Below, in pieces: positions 11,131-24,131 of a DNA stretch of 64,000 nucleotides. The stretch is taken from NCBI RefSeq assembly GCF_901709675.1, contig NC_051091.1, positions 12,312,967 through 12,376,966 of the forward strand. Reading direction: 5' to 3'. This DNA comes from Syngnathus acus (lineage: Eukaryota > Chordata > Actinopteri > Syngnathiformes > Syngnathidae). The position numbers and the translations under genes were made by a program. Numbering within the stretch: the stretch's first letter is position 1; every line of letters begins with the position of its first letter. The notes under the pieces were generated by a model, which ran no database searches, had not been told where the DNA came from, and saw only the letters and a program-made list of their open reading frames with translations.

Positions 11131-14100
11131 AAATAAGACGTCAGAAAATGACGTCTGCGCCAATACATTTCAAGTGCAGTAAGCGGCAGTCATACTCGCT
11201 GATTATGATTAGAATATAATAATAAAGCAATTGTATATTTTGAGGGGGGGAACAAATTAACAATTAAAGATGCGATAAATAGTAATATCTTTTACCGAAT
11301 TAAAGTGGTATATCTTCAAGGATAAAAAAAAAAACTCCATATGCAGCATATCTATCACCAACATGAGAAACCTTTGACCATGCAGAATCTGGGCGTCCCC
11401 TTTAAATATTTTTTTAGTGGTATCTAAAATGGATTACATTTAATTTCTGATCACATAACTTCCCGTTTCGACTCTGGCTTCACGTAAATGACAAACCCCC
11501 CTCCAAGCAGCCAATTGAGTGACTGGGCGCATCTGGCCCCCTCCTCCTCCTCATGTCCACTCTCTGTGCATCGTTTCATCCCCAAATTTGGCAAAGTCGG
11601 GACGATAAATACAAACCAGGGGCTTTATCTTGATTATTAGAGTCGGAGACTCCTGAGGGGGGGTTATGGGACTAACTGGGTTGTAAACTTTCAGTGCACC
11701 ACCTTGGGGACCTCCTGCTCAATAAATCGCATTCGTTTGACTTGGGCTGGATTTTGATTGCAGTTCCAAGTGCCTAATTCTGATTTAATGGCTAGATTTT
11801 GTCTCATGCAGAAATATTTGAGAAAAAGCAGTATATTTTCAAAATTAAAGTCCGAATGTATTTTAGATATATGTAGGTCCATTTGAGAGAAAAATTAAAT
11901 CATTTAATAATTTGCTTTCAAAGTATGTCGTAAATTTGAGAATCAAATCTGAAGACTGCAAGATAAATGATTTAATTTAAAAGATTTAATGCTAATTTGG
12001 ACAAGGTCTGATTCAGACCTTACACTATCCCATTTGGATGAAATTGAGGGGGAATTCACATCATTGCTGCGTTAGCTACCTTGCTGTCATCATTTATTGA
12101 GGCTGCGCGCTTCACATGTAACCCAACAGAAGGGCAGGCCGGGCACGTCTCTTTGTTTATCATAAACAAAAAAACGTGAATAAACATAAGCTTATGTTAC
12201 GTTAGTACATTTTAGTGGCACAATATTTCCTCTGGATACAAATCAGATGATGTTGGCTTTAAGGGCAAATGGAAAGCCTGAGATTAGATCTAATTCAGCA
12301 TGAAGTCCAGCCCAACTTGCCTGTTCCAAGACTGGCGCATCATTACCTTTAACAAATGATTGTTTGGACTATTTTGAGACCACTTTGTGCGTCACCCATT
12401 CAAAGGAAACATACTACACAAAATGCACTTTTTAATTGTGCATATAAAAACAGTTGGGTCTCTGGAGTGCCTGCCCACTCATGAGTGCAATTATTATGCT
12501 GTTAACAGTGCAGAGATTTAACATATTGGCAAAAACACACTGTTGGGAAAAATATACTTTTTATCATTGGATTCTATGTATCTACTTATGTGTGCAAGAC
12601 CGTCCACAGGATGTGACATTTTGACCTCGTGATAATGACTTGGGAGCATCTGGCTTGCTAAGGAACTCATGTCTGGAGTCATGAGTCGCACTATACAATA
12701 AGCCCCATAGTTAGCTATCCATGAACAGATCATGAGGTTGTCATGGGATGGCTGAAGCAGACAAACGTCTTATTTAAGTAGAAGTCATGAGAACGCCACA
12801 GAAGTATCCATCCCATGACCACTAAGACTCCGTTTTTGTTAAGCTAAAGTCATGAGACGACCATCTGCTTCTGTCCGTAATAGTATCGCTGTCGTCATGA
12901 GATGTAATTGTGGAATGTCCTTCCTGTCTAAAGAAGCTATGCATTTATGTACACTTGCCCCATTGTTTGTTCCTCAATAAAAGGCACGACCAAACTGAGG
13001 GAAGGCGCGGATCTCAGCCACACTCGCTGTGTGTCTGGGTCGCCCTTCTGCAGAAGTCGCTGGCCATCGAAGACATATCCCGCCTCTGTGAGATTCTGTT
13101 CAGATAAATGTTGTGGACCCAACACACACTGAGTTGCCTTGCTCATTACCTGGCAGCTAGACAGACGGGAAACTCAGCTATTTTCAAGCTAGTCCACACA
13201 AGAACTATCACGTGAAAGCCAAAAGGTAAGCAGAGCTGCAGTGCTCGCACAACAAAGCATCACATATGCAAATGTTTGTCAAAGTGGTGGTTTTGAGGAA
13301 CTTATGGTCTTTTCAGTATTTTTGTGCAACAGAATTTGTTCCATCATCAACTGTGCTGTAAGCACTCCAAAAAAGAAAAAAAGAAAAAGAGAGATCACTA
13401 ATGCTAATATGAGGAGGCATTGTAACATGGAGCTTACAGCAATTCTCTATTAAGATTTCATAAATAAATGCCGTACTGTCAAGAAACGAATTCTACTATC
13501 TGTAGTAAAGTTTTAATAAACACCCCTGGGCACTGGATGAAGAAATATAGTGTTCACTATGAATTCTTGTAAGTATTCTGGTGTCCTGTTATGTTATTCT
13601 CCTTCCCTTCTGCTTGTTCAATAATCTAGCTGGAGGGCAAAATAGGCATGTTCACGGAAAGCAGACACCATGATGTTGACAAATAGCTTTTTTCACCACA
13701 AGTGACAGGTGTATTTCCGTGCACAATAGTAGGGAAAAAAATGTTTCTTCACTTCCACTGGAAAAACTACTCAGCATTTTTTTAAATTTATCTCTGCCTA
13801 TTAAAAAAATACATGTTCATACTAGTTTTGTCCCCACCGCTGACAGAGTCCTTTTGCCGTGTGTGTACATGTGTTAAGGAAGTTGCAAAAAAAAAAAAAA
13901 AAAAGCCACACAGCAATCTGCAGGTTTGCCGCACAGCACTTCTGTCCGCGCTATGACAAGAACGAGGGGAATTGTTTTGGAAGAGATGACAAAGCACGGC
14001 AAAGAACTCAGCAGGAGTTCAAAAACAATCCAAAGCCCTGCCTGTGTACAGACAGAGACAACACGCACGCCAAGTCACAGCTCTCACCAGGAAGTCAAAT

Positions 14101-16224
14101 GAAAGAAACCTCCCCCTACTACGGCCCAGGGGACTCAGTTTGGAAAAATACGAAAGTGATATGTCCCAATTTTTAAAATGTAAGACAACCCACAGTGACA
14201 AAAAAAACCCATCAAGGGTGTTCTTACAATGTGTTGTGTACCTAACAGCACATGTTACTCATAACAATGGTAAGCATCCTCTGCCAGAGTACTAAGACTG
14301 ACCTGGAAGTACCTATAATCACTTTTGTACATATGACAATAAACGCTTTGAATCTTTGAATCTTTTGTCTGATGAGTCTTTGTTGATGGTGGTAAAAATA
14401 CAATCAGTTTATTTGTTTTGTGGAAAACTGTGTCCCTCTGGGAAATTTCTTTTGCTTTGCATTTCTTGCCGGCAATACTTTCCGTGGTGACATTATAGTG
14501 ATAAGAGCAGACTGATGTTGGCAGGCTGACTTGTATTGAACATCCCTGCCGACTCACAGCCACCTTGACTTGCTCCTTTCCATTTAAACAAGCCTTAATC
14601 GTTCACCTTAGATTCATTGACGACCGCTTAGAAACGTGGATGCAAATTGAATTAAAATTAATTTTTTTACGTGTTCAGATGGATGAACATTCTCTTGCAC
14701 AGATTTCTGCTTGTTGACTTGAGTGTATTGGTAAGCTTTTATTTTGAAGTTAGCCTTTGCGTTGGCAAGGTTCGGCTTCCATGAATGATGGCGAACATGT
14801 CAAATATACTGTTACTGGAGTCAGGAAAAAAAATCCAATCTTTTTTTTTTTTTTGAGCCATCCAAATTACTTAAGGACTTGTATAGTAAATACCACAAAA
14901 TGCAAGAGTGCACTGAGTCTCAGTACTAATATAGGCTACATATATTTTGGAGTCTCCCGCAGTGGAAAACAAGCCTTAAGCATGTTAGAGATTATAAACT
15001 TTAGTACCACAACAACAACAAAAAATACTGAACTTAATCTCGAACTTTCAACTGAAGACATAATCTTAAATTGAATGTAAATTGCAAGTATATTAAGGGT
15101 CGATTAATCGTCCTTTTTAAAGTGATCATCAGTTTGGTAAAAACACACTGATCAATAAACTCGAACCCGGTTGGTTGGACAAACGGTGCAAAAAAAAAAA
15201 GGATTTCGCTTATTGGCTGTTGTCCTCAAGTGACTGACGCAGAAGGGGACAGGCCTCTCGACACAGCATGGCATCTTATCTTCACCTTCTTGCCTAACCT
15301 CCTTCACCACTAATGTTTTGCCCCACTACGCCAAAAAAGGGGAAGCCTCACATGCGGTAAAACCTCACAGAGTCAGCACGCCCAACAGTAAGATTTCTGA
15401 TTAGACGGGTGCGGATAGGGCGGCGGTGTCATTTTCATGGCAGATGATAGTCGGTCGCCCTTGAGAGACAACCACTGGCGCTCTTGGTGAACTTCAAAGG
15501 GTCTCAAGTGCTCCATGCAAAAATAGGCGCATGATATCGTGTCACTCCTTCACCAGGTGCGTCGTGGGCAGGCAGAGGATTTTTTCTCAACTGCAGTGCG
15601 CCCTTGTATTTGAGGGGGAGATATGGAAAGAGATGGTGTGACTGATTCCAGCAATCAAGGTCACCTTCCTTGTGTATCTTCCAGCGTACAGCCCGCTTTA
15701 TTGTCTCTTCGGTATCAAGCTCAGAGTATAAAAAATGAAGAAAATGTAACTGACTATTTATTAAACTAACACAAATTAGGGTAATTTCAAATCATTCAGG
15801 ATTTTATAATTTATTTGGGTATAAAATACAAAATATAAAAACATTTTTGAATATCAAAATATGTCCTTGCTTAAGTCCCGGTGTCATGCACCTCCAATCT
15901 AAATGAATGCCACACTTTGTCAATATCAACAACAAGGACAAAAAAATCCTCACATCTCTCTCAGTCAGACCACGGCGCTTTGCCATCCTCCTTGACTGCA
16001 AGACACAAACACAGCCAAGCAGCAATGTTGGGCCGCAAGGCACCCTGGGACTTTTCATGCTCAAATGTCAGAGCATTTCATCCTGATGATGATGACTCAC
16101 TCCCCCTTGCTCTTAGTTTGCATGAAAGAACAACAGCACCAATTAATGAGGCAACCTCCGACCGTGCAACAGTGGGACAACAAGCGCTATATCAAATGTT
16201 ACGACGAGAAGAGCGCATCGTGGT
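11131..16224. other. Intergenic sequence without recognisable genes
   Basis: AT-rich non-coding sequence lies upstream of the alpha2/delta gene. Short ORFs up to 105 codons occur on both strands but none shows a domain, codon bias or splice context that I recognise. A LINE-like tail is near 14290-14365. Confidence 0.6.
14290..14365 (+). mobile_element. LINE 3' end remnant
   Basis: The stretch has tgtacatatgacaataaa followed by ctttgaatctttgaatct, a polyadenylation-like signal plus short terminal repeat of the kind seen at Rex1/L2-type LINE ends in fish. No coding sequence is attached. Confidence 0.4.
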
Positions 16225-16341
16225 AGCATGCTAATATATAGAAAAAAATAAATAAATAATATTTTTTTTCTATATATTAACATGCTAGCTAGAAAAAATA
16301 TCTATCTATCTATCTATAGATAGATAGATAGATAGATAGAT
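16225..16341. repeat. Hairpin-forming inverted repeat plus TCTA/GATA palindrome
   Basis: The arm at 16225-16250, starting agcatgctaatatatag, is nearly the reverse complement of 16260-16286, ending ctatatattaacatgct. It is followed at about 16300-16341 by ATCT units that reverse into AGAT units, a second self-complementary block. It could be the remains of a fold-back MITE or simple-repeat evolution. Confidence 0.7.
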
Positions 16342-19300
16342 TTTTTTTTTTTTATTAGCCACTCCAGCCCGCAAGTCAAGTGAAAAACGGAGCAAGACTC
16401 AGCCCTCATTGACATGCTCTACTAGAGGCCTAATGGCCCCTGGGTAATGGGCTCTTTGGTCTTCAGGATATCCTCCCTCATGCATGCATCAAAGCCTGGA
16501 TTGTAGAGACTCCAGTAAAACAAGAAGTAGAGGGAAAGAGACATCAGGACCACACAGGGAGAGGCAACAAAAGGGTCATATGTTGACATTTTAATGAGGG
16601 AGGTAAATAAAACAGAGGAACTTGTCATGAAATGGAGCACTATTGTTTCAGTGATAGCAATTGACTTCCAGCTGTGTTTTCCTGGAGGAAATACTGCAGA
16701 CAATCAGTTAAAAAAAAAAAACTGGACACAATGTTTTAAAGGACACATGTTAAGGAAGATGTACTTTGCGTTTCTGCACCCAAAACATAAGCCGATAGGA
16801 TGGGAGAAATTTTAGAGCCACTCTCCACTCCACCATTCCTGTTTCATTTGCTTCCTCATCTCTCATCATCCATCTTTTCCTTCTTTGCTGACTCGTAAGC
16901 ATCCCGGGGGCGGCTAGAACACCAAACCCAATATTCACCTCAGCATTTCCCGCTTGCCTGTCCTCTCTGTGCGAAAGCCACCTGCTTGCTCTCTCTGCAC
17001 GTAGCAGATCTGTCGATGCTCACCAATTTTCTTTCACACAAAAGTGACCCTGCCTGTGTTTGTCCATAAGTTTGCTCCATATGCAGGCGACACAGCACGC
17101 ACTTGTCTCACAAGAGAATCTATAAATATCACCACGGCCACGACGTGTCCTGTGAGAGTTTGAGAGGATAATTCAAAACACACATAAATTCCTCACAGCC
17201 ACTTCATTAGGGACACATGTACATTTTAACGTTTTCCAATACAAGAGCCGTATCATGAAAATCTACCTTTGGAAAGATAATACTGCAATAATACTGCCTC
17301 CAATGAAGCATGGCCATGCCCACCACAAATGACCAAATGAGTGCGGCCTTTGTAGATAAGAGTAGCAGGTCCTGACGAGGAGGTCGACGCCTCTTCCAGC
17401 TTCACTGCTGAGTAAAGACGTGTGCACCCGCTCGCCCGCCAGCCTTCACTTTAAAGAGCATCTTAATTAGCATTAATACTGTTGATAAGGACTTAATGGG
17501 GGAATTAATAGATAACACACTCCGGGAGCTCGCTTCTTCACAGTCACACTGAGTGACGCACAAACACACAAAGCTGTACTCAACAACTTTTACCGCCATG
17601 AATTGATTGAGTGAGGATTCATGATGATGGAAATTCAAAGTCTGTAGGAATATGAAACACCACCAGAAGCGGTCTTGCTCTCTTTGGTCTTGCTATTCTT
17701 GTTGTGAGAACTCCCTTATTATTGTTGTGAAGGTGCAAGGACAGCGGAAAGCGTCCGTCTTTATTACTGTGGGCCTCTTCAGGCTGTCATGCTGTCAACA
17801 TCTGTCACACCAGACACGAAGAAGAAGAAGGGAGGGGAAAAAAAAAAAAAGAAATTGGAGGAAAATCTAGCCGACCAGGTGAAACACACAGCTGGCCTCC
17901 CTTTGACAATGTCCTGAGCACTTATAATGAAAGCTTCAGGTTAATGACCTTCTTATTGTTCTTATATCCCGAGCTTAGAAAAGTGTCACGCAAATGGTTA
18001 TTACATCAAAATGGTATTAGTGCTATTATGATCATCTTTTTCCCGAAGTCAAGCCATTGCTATGGTTGTACCACTTCTCTCTCTCTCTCTCTCTCGCTCT
18101 CTCTCGCCCTCTCTGCCCTCCTGAGCGGCAGGTTTGGGCTTTTTTCCCGGAAATGTGTGAGATGGATCGAGGGTGGCAGATGCTATCCTGTCCTCCCAGA
18201 GGAGACTTCAACACATGTGGAGAGTGGCTAGCCTGGTCGTATTAAACACACCATGTGCATCCTGCATGTGACTCCCTCCTCCCTCTGTGTGTGGATGTGT
18301 GGCCTAGTTAATAAAAAAAAAAAAGCCTGGAGTGAGACATCCAGTGGCAAATGCTGGGTACTTCAACAGCACAACGGTCATGAATCAGCAAGACTAAACT
18401 GATTTCCTGCATTCTTAAGCAATAACAACTTTCCACAAAGCGCCAGATACAATATTTATGTCGTAAAAAGTACATTTATCACCGAGCTCTGCCGACTTCC
18501 CATCGTGCGTGTTTGTGTGTGTGTTTGTTTGCGTTTATCGGATTGGGGATATTGCTGCACCATGCCGGAGAATCTTTCTTGCTGTCATAACAATAGATCT
18601 CGCGGGTGATGCCGATCTATCATTTTGTCAAACTTTGACATGGTCTGCTCGTCCCATAGGGCCGCCACAAATAACTCGACATGCTTTTTATGAAAGTCGC
18701 GTCTCACCTGAAGCAGGGCACACATATACTGGCAAGTGGGCCAAATTTGAGCATTTTCCCATCCTTTGCAAACAAAGTCAGCAAAGACGCAATTGTCTGA
18801 GACCTTTATAAGATTATTCTGAGCGGTGAGTGATTTTCTCCTTTAAATCTCGTGTAAACAATAGTGCAAACAGAGATTTCCCATCTTTTTTTTTTTTTTG
18901 CCCAGTGATTTTTGGGTACATTGTCTATACAGCAGGTATACATATAACAATAACTAAGGTAAAAATTTCAATTAATTTCATTTAAAAAAAAAACATTCTT
19001 CTTCAGCTACTATTATTCTTTGCCATGTGGCACTTTACTGCCTCTCATTGGTCAGTTTTGGTATTATGACCGATATCTGGTTTGAGGGAGGAGACACACG
19101 ACATTATCATCATTATCATTCCTTTTGATTCTTTCGTTTCTGCAGGGACCAACATTGGGGTAAGCAAAGCACACGTTTTACACGCTAAACAAATGAATTA
19201 ATAAATAGCCCAAGGTGGATCTTCAGTGACTACTACTAAACGTGCAATTGCACGTGCCCGTTGAATGTGCTCAAGCATGCGGGTTACAACAGAGATAAAC

Positions 19301-21431
19301 AGGCATTCTTTCACTATGAGCCTCTTTGCAAATCTCCAGCCCCTTTGTTGGTGCTAAACTGGGAGGCGGGACCTGCCAGTGGCATAGTAGACGGGAGATT
19401 AAGTTTTGAATCCCCCCCCGCCCTAAAGAAAGATTAATCGTGATCGTGTACATGTATGTTAATATTTCTCAACTAGCCCACCAATACCAACGTTGCATTC
19501 ACCAAACTGCATGTTGGACAATCTGACCCATTTATCCATTCAATACCACGTGACCTCTTGCAAAAATTATAAATGGTATTTCTCAAAAAGCTTTCCCCCC
19601 CCAAAAGCTTTATGAACAGATCCAACATAAGCCGCAGGACGCGGCGGGCCGTAATCCATCAGATAGGTAAAAACAACAAAGATGTGGAAGGTGATTGTCT
19701 GACGACACACTATTAAATCAGTGAGCTGCCACAATTTGAAGATATGATCTGACATATGCACTTGAGGAGACTTTTAAGATCTTCCTGAAGCAACATTACA
19801 GATTTGCAAAATGCTGAGATGTTTTTGTTTTTAATCAAACAATAGAAGTTGATGTTCAGGGATATGTCTTGTCTTCAAAGTTAAATGAAAACTCAAACAA
19901 GAAAATAGCTTAATCTTGTTTTGTACATTAAAGTTTAACAAAATTTCACAGAAACAGAAAGGTTAAACTTTCACTTTTCTGGATTTGCTTAAATCTTCGA
20001 AATTCAACCGGTTTTGAAGATTGACCCTTTGACCCTTTAGCAACCCGAACTTCCTTACTCCAAAGACGTTCATACCGTAGGTGTGAAAATGTTCTATTCC
20101 TGAAAAAAACCCGACTCTAATCTTCTTACTAAGCAGTTTCCTTCGCCGTGACCCTGACTGACTGCTGACAGCGGCATTTGGGTGCACCTTTCTGCAACCC
20201 CACGACGGTGTGGCTAAAGCTCAATATTCCTCCTAATTTTCAACTGCATCTCTGAGCTTTTGTTGGTGCTAAAATACGCCTGATATTATTCATCGACCGC
20301 AAGTCACTGTGACTAATAGCGGGAATATTTCTTCTGTCAAAGCTGGCAGACAGATGACCAGGATACGGAAAGTGTCTGCTGCTGACTGGCCTGTAGATAA
20401 AGGGAAGCTAATGACAGGATTTATCACAGGACGAGGATTTTGAAAAATTAGCCGACATGTATTGAAATGGGGCGGGGTTGACTGCAAATTACAAATGAGG
20501 GGAGAATTACTCACCGTATAATCTGGCCAAAATTGCAAATACTGCGCTAAAAACATTGGCAGTAAAATGCATTCATCTCTGTTTTACAATCGTATTTCTG
20601 CTCGGCAAAAATGAAAGAAAATAAAGGGACAGCTATACGCTTTTTATCCGCGTTGTCCTTGACTTGTCCTGGGAAAGAGAATGGTAGATCTATATTTTTT
20701 TGCTCAATTTGTTACTCTGGTGACAGAGGCAGGGCGGTGACTATAGCAGAATTTAAAACGGTAAGTAAGGCGGTAATGGGCTTTGAGCCTACTGTCATCT
20801 CCAGTCTAGTTCTGGCTATCACACAGGATATTAGCAGATAAATCTAAATGGCTTCCATTTGAGGCGGAGCACAATAGCTATTGATCAGACAACCTTTTGC
20901 GGATTGGGGGAGGCGAGGGTGAGTTTATTAATTAAGGATTGACAGCCAATTCCCTCCTCTTATTCACCGACCGACATCTTGGGAATCCCGATGAGCCGTG
21001 CATTTGTCAATGCTGTGCTCCACTCGGCTAGCAAACACAATGAGCGTGTAAACGCTACCGCCGAAACTGGAGCGCTGACCCCACCCGGTGCTCATGTGGC
21101 GTAAACCTGAGCACAATGTGAGATCAGCTGCTTATTCAAGTGGAAAATGACCAGCCAACACCCCTACGCTCACATCTTCATTTTCTTGGTGCCGAGTGAC
21201 CCGTTGGCATTCTGTCGGCGCTCTCGCTTCTGCTGTAGATTTTACAAATAAAGCTTCAAATTTTATTTAGTGGAAGACACGCAGAGGGGAAAATCTTTTA
21301 AAATAATTCACTGGTGTCATGATAAAAGATTGCCGAGATTCCTGTCAAAATACATAAATGACCTCCCTCCATGTCCAGACTGGAAATAAATAGTTCTTAC
21401 GCAGGCTATCCATTATTTTCCATTGTGATTT
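16342..21431. other. Intergenic sequence without recognisable genes
   Basis: I see no coding exon. A short CT repeat lies at about 18077-18115. The remaining ORFs are 60-100 codons and look like chance frames. Confidence 0.55.
18077..18115. repeat. Short CT microsatellite
   Basis: CT dinucleotides interrupted by two CG/GC changes. Confidence 0.85.
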
Positions 21432-21870
21432 TGACTTTGGGTGCACCCTGGACTGGTTTGCCAATCAATCACATGTGAAAAACCAACTATTCACCCTCAC
21501 ATCCCACCAACAAATTATATTCTCTCAATTAAGCTAACGTGTGTTTATAGCAGGGGTCTCAAACTCCAGTCCTCGGGGGCCGCATTCCTACATGTTTTCC
21601 AAGTTTCCCTCCTTAAACACACCTGATTCAAATGATCAGTTCATCCTCACGTTCTGCAGGAGCCTGATAATTGAATCAGGTGTGTTTAACGAGGGAAACT
21701 TGGAAAACATGTAGGAATGCGGCCCCCGAGGACTGGAGTTTGAGACCCCTGGTTTATAGGAAGCCAGACTACATTAGAAATCCTATGCAAGCACAGACAA
21801 AACAAACCCACATAGGAAAACCACATCCGGGAATCAAACCCCGATCCACAGAACTCTTAATGTGACCTAA
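21432..21870 (-). mobile_element. LINE/SINE tail copy split by a MITE
   Basis: The left part, with tgcaccctggactggtttgc and ccaatcaatcacatg, and the right part, with atgcaagcacagac and ccgggaatcaaaccccgatc, match opposite ends of the family also seen at 9505 and 23836. A 201-bp hAT MITE with a perfect 8-bp target duplication separates them, so the MITE is younger. Confidence 0.7.
21551..21751. mobile_element. hAT MITE with long inverted repeats
   Basis: The element starts caggggtctcaaactccagt and ends with its exact reverse complement. The complementarity continues for about 60 bases from each end, leaving a loop of under 90 bases. The 8-bp target-site duplication gtttatag is perfect on both sides (21543-21550 and 21752-21759). 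Termini of CAGGGGTC type with an 8-bp duplication identify the hAT superfamily. It has no coding capacity and would depend on a transposase supplied elsewhere. Confidence 0.95.
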
Positions 21871-23017
21871 TACACCATGTCAACCCTCTGACATCATCAA
21901 ACAACATGGCAACCAATCCCCAACATCCTTAGAAGTTGGTTGGCTTTCAAGACGTATCTCTTAGTTGTCCTGGCACCTACAGCAATATCTTCACGGTGGA
22001 CTCTGATAGAATACAAGGCTTTTCCACTGATTGGCTCGCTAAAGAATTGAAGATTTACTCAGCACTGTACCTCAGGACTATAATCCAGCCCCCCTGGGCT
22101 GCCAGGCTCTGTTATTCTCCCTCAGCACCGCCACCAACCCCCCCATACGCGCCGATACGAATCTGATCCCCTGCGCAATTTCATGCCTGCTTTGCCCTCC
22201 TCTCCTGCCGCAAAGCATCAATTACTCACATGAAACAAGTTTTGTCCCCTTCAGAAACTCCATCCAGACACCTCCACATCAAACTAAATGGTGAACTTTC
22301 CGTTCTGGTAAAACTTAACTTTCAGAAATCGTTAAAATAAGCCAATTTTAATTTTGGTCACGCAAAACTACAGTGAATAAGTTATTGAAACAGACAGTAT
22401 CAGTTTGGAATAAGTTATTGGTCCTTGGTGAAATAAAACTGTTATCGTGCATTTGAGATATCCAATAATCCACATTTACAGAAAGAGATTGTAGTGTAGT
22501 GACAATTCCGCCACATTCCCCTTTTTTTTTTCCCCACAGTCACGAAGAAGCAATCCGTTTCAATTTCAGCAAGTCACTTATGGCCTCACCCTTGACCTCC
22601 ATCTCTGCCAGGCTAATCCAAGGTTAATGACTGGACCGAGTCTGTCATTTAAAGACAGCGCAGCATACAGTAGCAAACACACACATACTGTATCTTGGCA
22701 AACTATTTGTTCTCGTTAAGTTCTTCACATCATTGCAATGTGCAGTATAAACACACACAGCATTTTGATCTCAAGGCGGCAATAAATGTATGAAAGTTTC
22801 TTGGTAAGCCATGGAGCTCAGCAACAGGTCAAGGGGGTAATAACTGATGTGAAATCAACAATACCAATTTTTTTACTTTTTGGGGGCTGAATCTCTTAAA
22901 GCTCTGTAAGATGCAAAGGAAAATACTGTTCACGTTTTTGATCAAAACTTTTATCAACAAAATACATTTAATGGAATTCTGAGACGACCTGAATGTTTAA
23001 CAACTACAAACTACATA
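21871..23017. other. Intergenic sequence without recognisable genes
   Basis: I recognise no exon, element boundary or RNA gene in this stretch. Confidence 0.55.
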
Positions 23018-23794
23018 CCGGTTTTCCATGTATAATGCGCCCCCATGTATAATACGCACCCTAAAAATGGCATGTCGATGCTGGAAAAAAGCCTGTACCC
23101 GTGTATAATACGCACCCAAATTTTGACTCCTACTTAAGTCCGTAAACGTAAAATTATTTCAGAAAAAAGATCATCTTTGGGAACAACCGGATGTTATTCT
23201 GCCGGTCAGTATCACTGCGCATGCGCTAGCAAACTCGATAGCGGAGAAATGTTTCGGATTTGTGTAGGGTACATTGTGACAGCAAACGAGCAGGTGATCG
23301 AGCAAGCGTCTGATACGAGAGCATTGTGTTCGTATGGAGCGTGTTTGAAGTGAACAGCAGAGAAGAAAGGAACAAGGCAAAGTGTTGTGAAATAAAATAT
23401 TACCTGTAATACGCATTTAGAACTGAACTCTCGCTCTTTATATAGCTGACGTGTCTTGCGCATCCGTTCTGCGCATCTGTAATGGCGGCCTCCGTATGAT
23501 ATCCGGTTTGCGATGGAGATTAAAAAACAAACAACATTTGACAATAAAACACCATCAAGGATTGCACCATCGCATCAAACGATGTGTCGTCAATTATGAA
23601 TTTTACTGACTAAGTGTGTTGGGCAGGATGGCTGAATGCGGTGCGCGATTGACAACAAACAAGAAGAAAGATGATTTCAAGTTTTATTTCGAGGGAGATT
23701 TTCTTCAAAAAATTTTGTACCCATGTATAATACGCACCCAAGATTTTAGGACAATAAATTAGTTAAATTTTGCGCATTATACATGGAAAAAAAC

Positions 23795-23796
<2 letters not shown>
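23018..23796 (+). mobile_element. TA-flanked MITE, family A copy 2 (longest)
   Basis: The termini are ccggttttccatgtataatg and its near reverse complement, with TA outside both ends (23016-23017 and 23797-23798). The centre shared with copy 1 extends further here and includes ctctttatatagctgac and a gtaatggcggcc motif, which resemble a TATA box and a YY1-type site. Near the right end an ATG at about 23629 opens a short frame reading MAECGARLTTNKKKD, which runs into the terminal repeat. I infer this may be the first exon fragment of the parent transposase, with the rest deleted. Its right TA continues into a TA microsatellite. Confidence 0.85.

Positions 23797-23835
<39 letters not shown>
23797..23835. 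repeat. TA microsatellite
   Basis: About 19 TA dinucleotides lie between the MITE and the LINE/SINE tail copy. Confidence 0.9.
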
Positions 23836-23841
<6 letters not shown>

Positions 23842-24086
23842 GGGTTTTCTCCGGGCACTCCGGTTTGCTCCCACATCCCAAAAACGTGCTTGGTAGGCCG
23901 ATTGAAGACTCCAAATTGTCCCTAGGTGTGAGTGCGAGTGCAAATGGTTGTTTGTCTCTGTGTGCCCTGCGATTGGCTGGCAACCGGTTCAGGGTGTCCC
24001 CCGCCTACTGCCCGATGACGGCTGGGATAGGCTCCAGCACTCCCACGACCCCCGTGGGGACTAAGCGGTTCAGAAAATGGATGGAT
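23836..24086 (+). mobile_element. LINE/SINE 3'-tail copy, well preserved
   Basis: It contains tgtgggttttctccgggcac, ccctgcgattggctggcaac, gggataggctccagcac and an end of cagaaaatggatgga. Several other copies or fragments of the same family occur in the window (6600, 9505, 21432, 47880 and 62768). The ATGGATGGA terminus is typical of RTE-like fish LINE tails and SINEs that borrow them; the clade assignment is from memory. Confidence 0.8.
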
Positions 24087-24131
24087 ATATATATATATAT
24101 ACGTATATATATATATATACACACATATATA
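24087..24131. repeat. Imperfect TA microsatellite
   Basis: Alternating TA with single ACG and CACACA interruptions directly follows the ATGGATGG tail. Confidence 0.85.
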
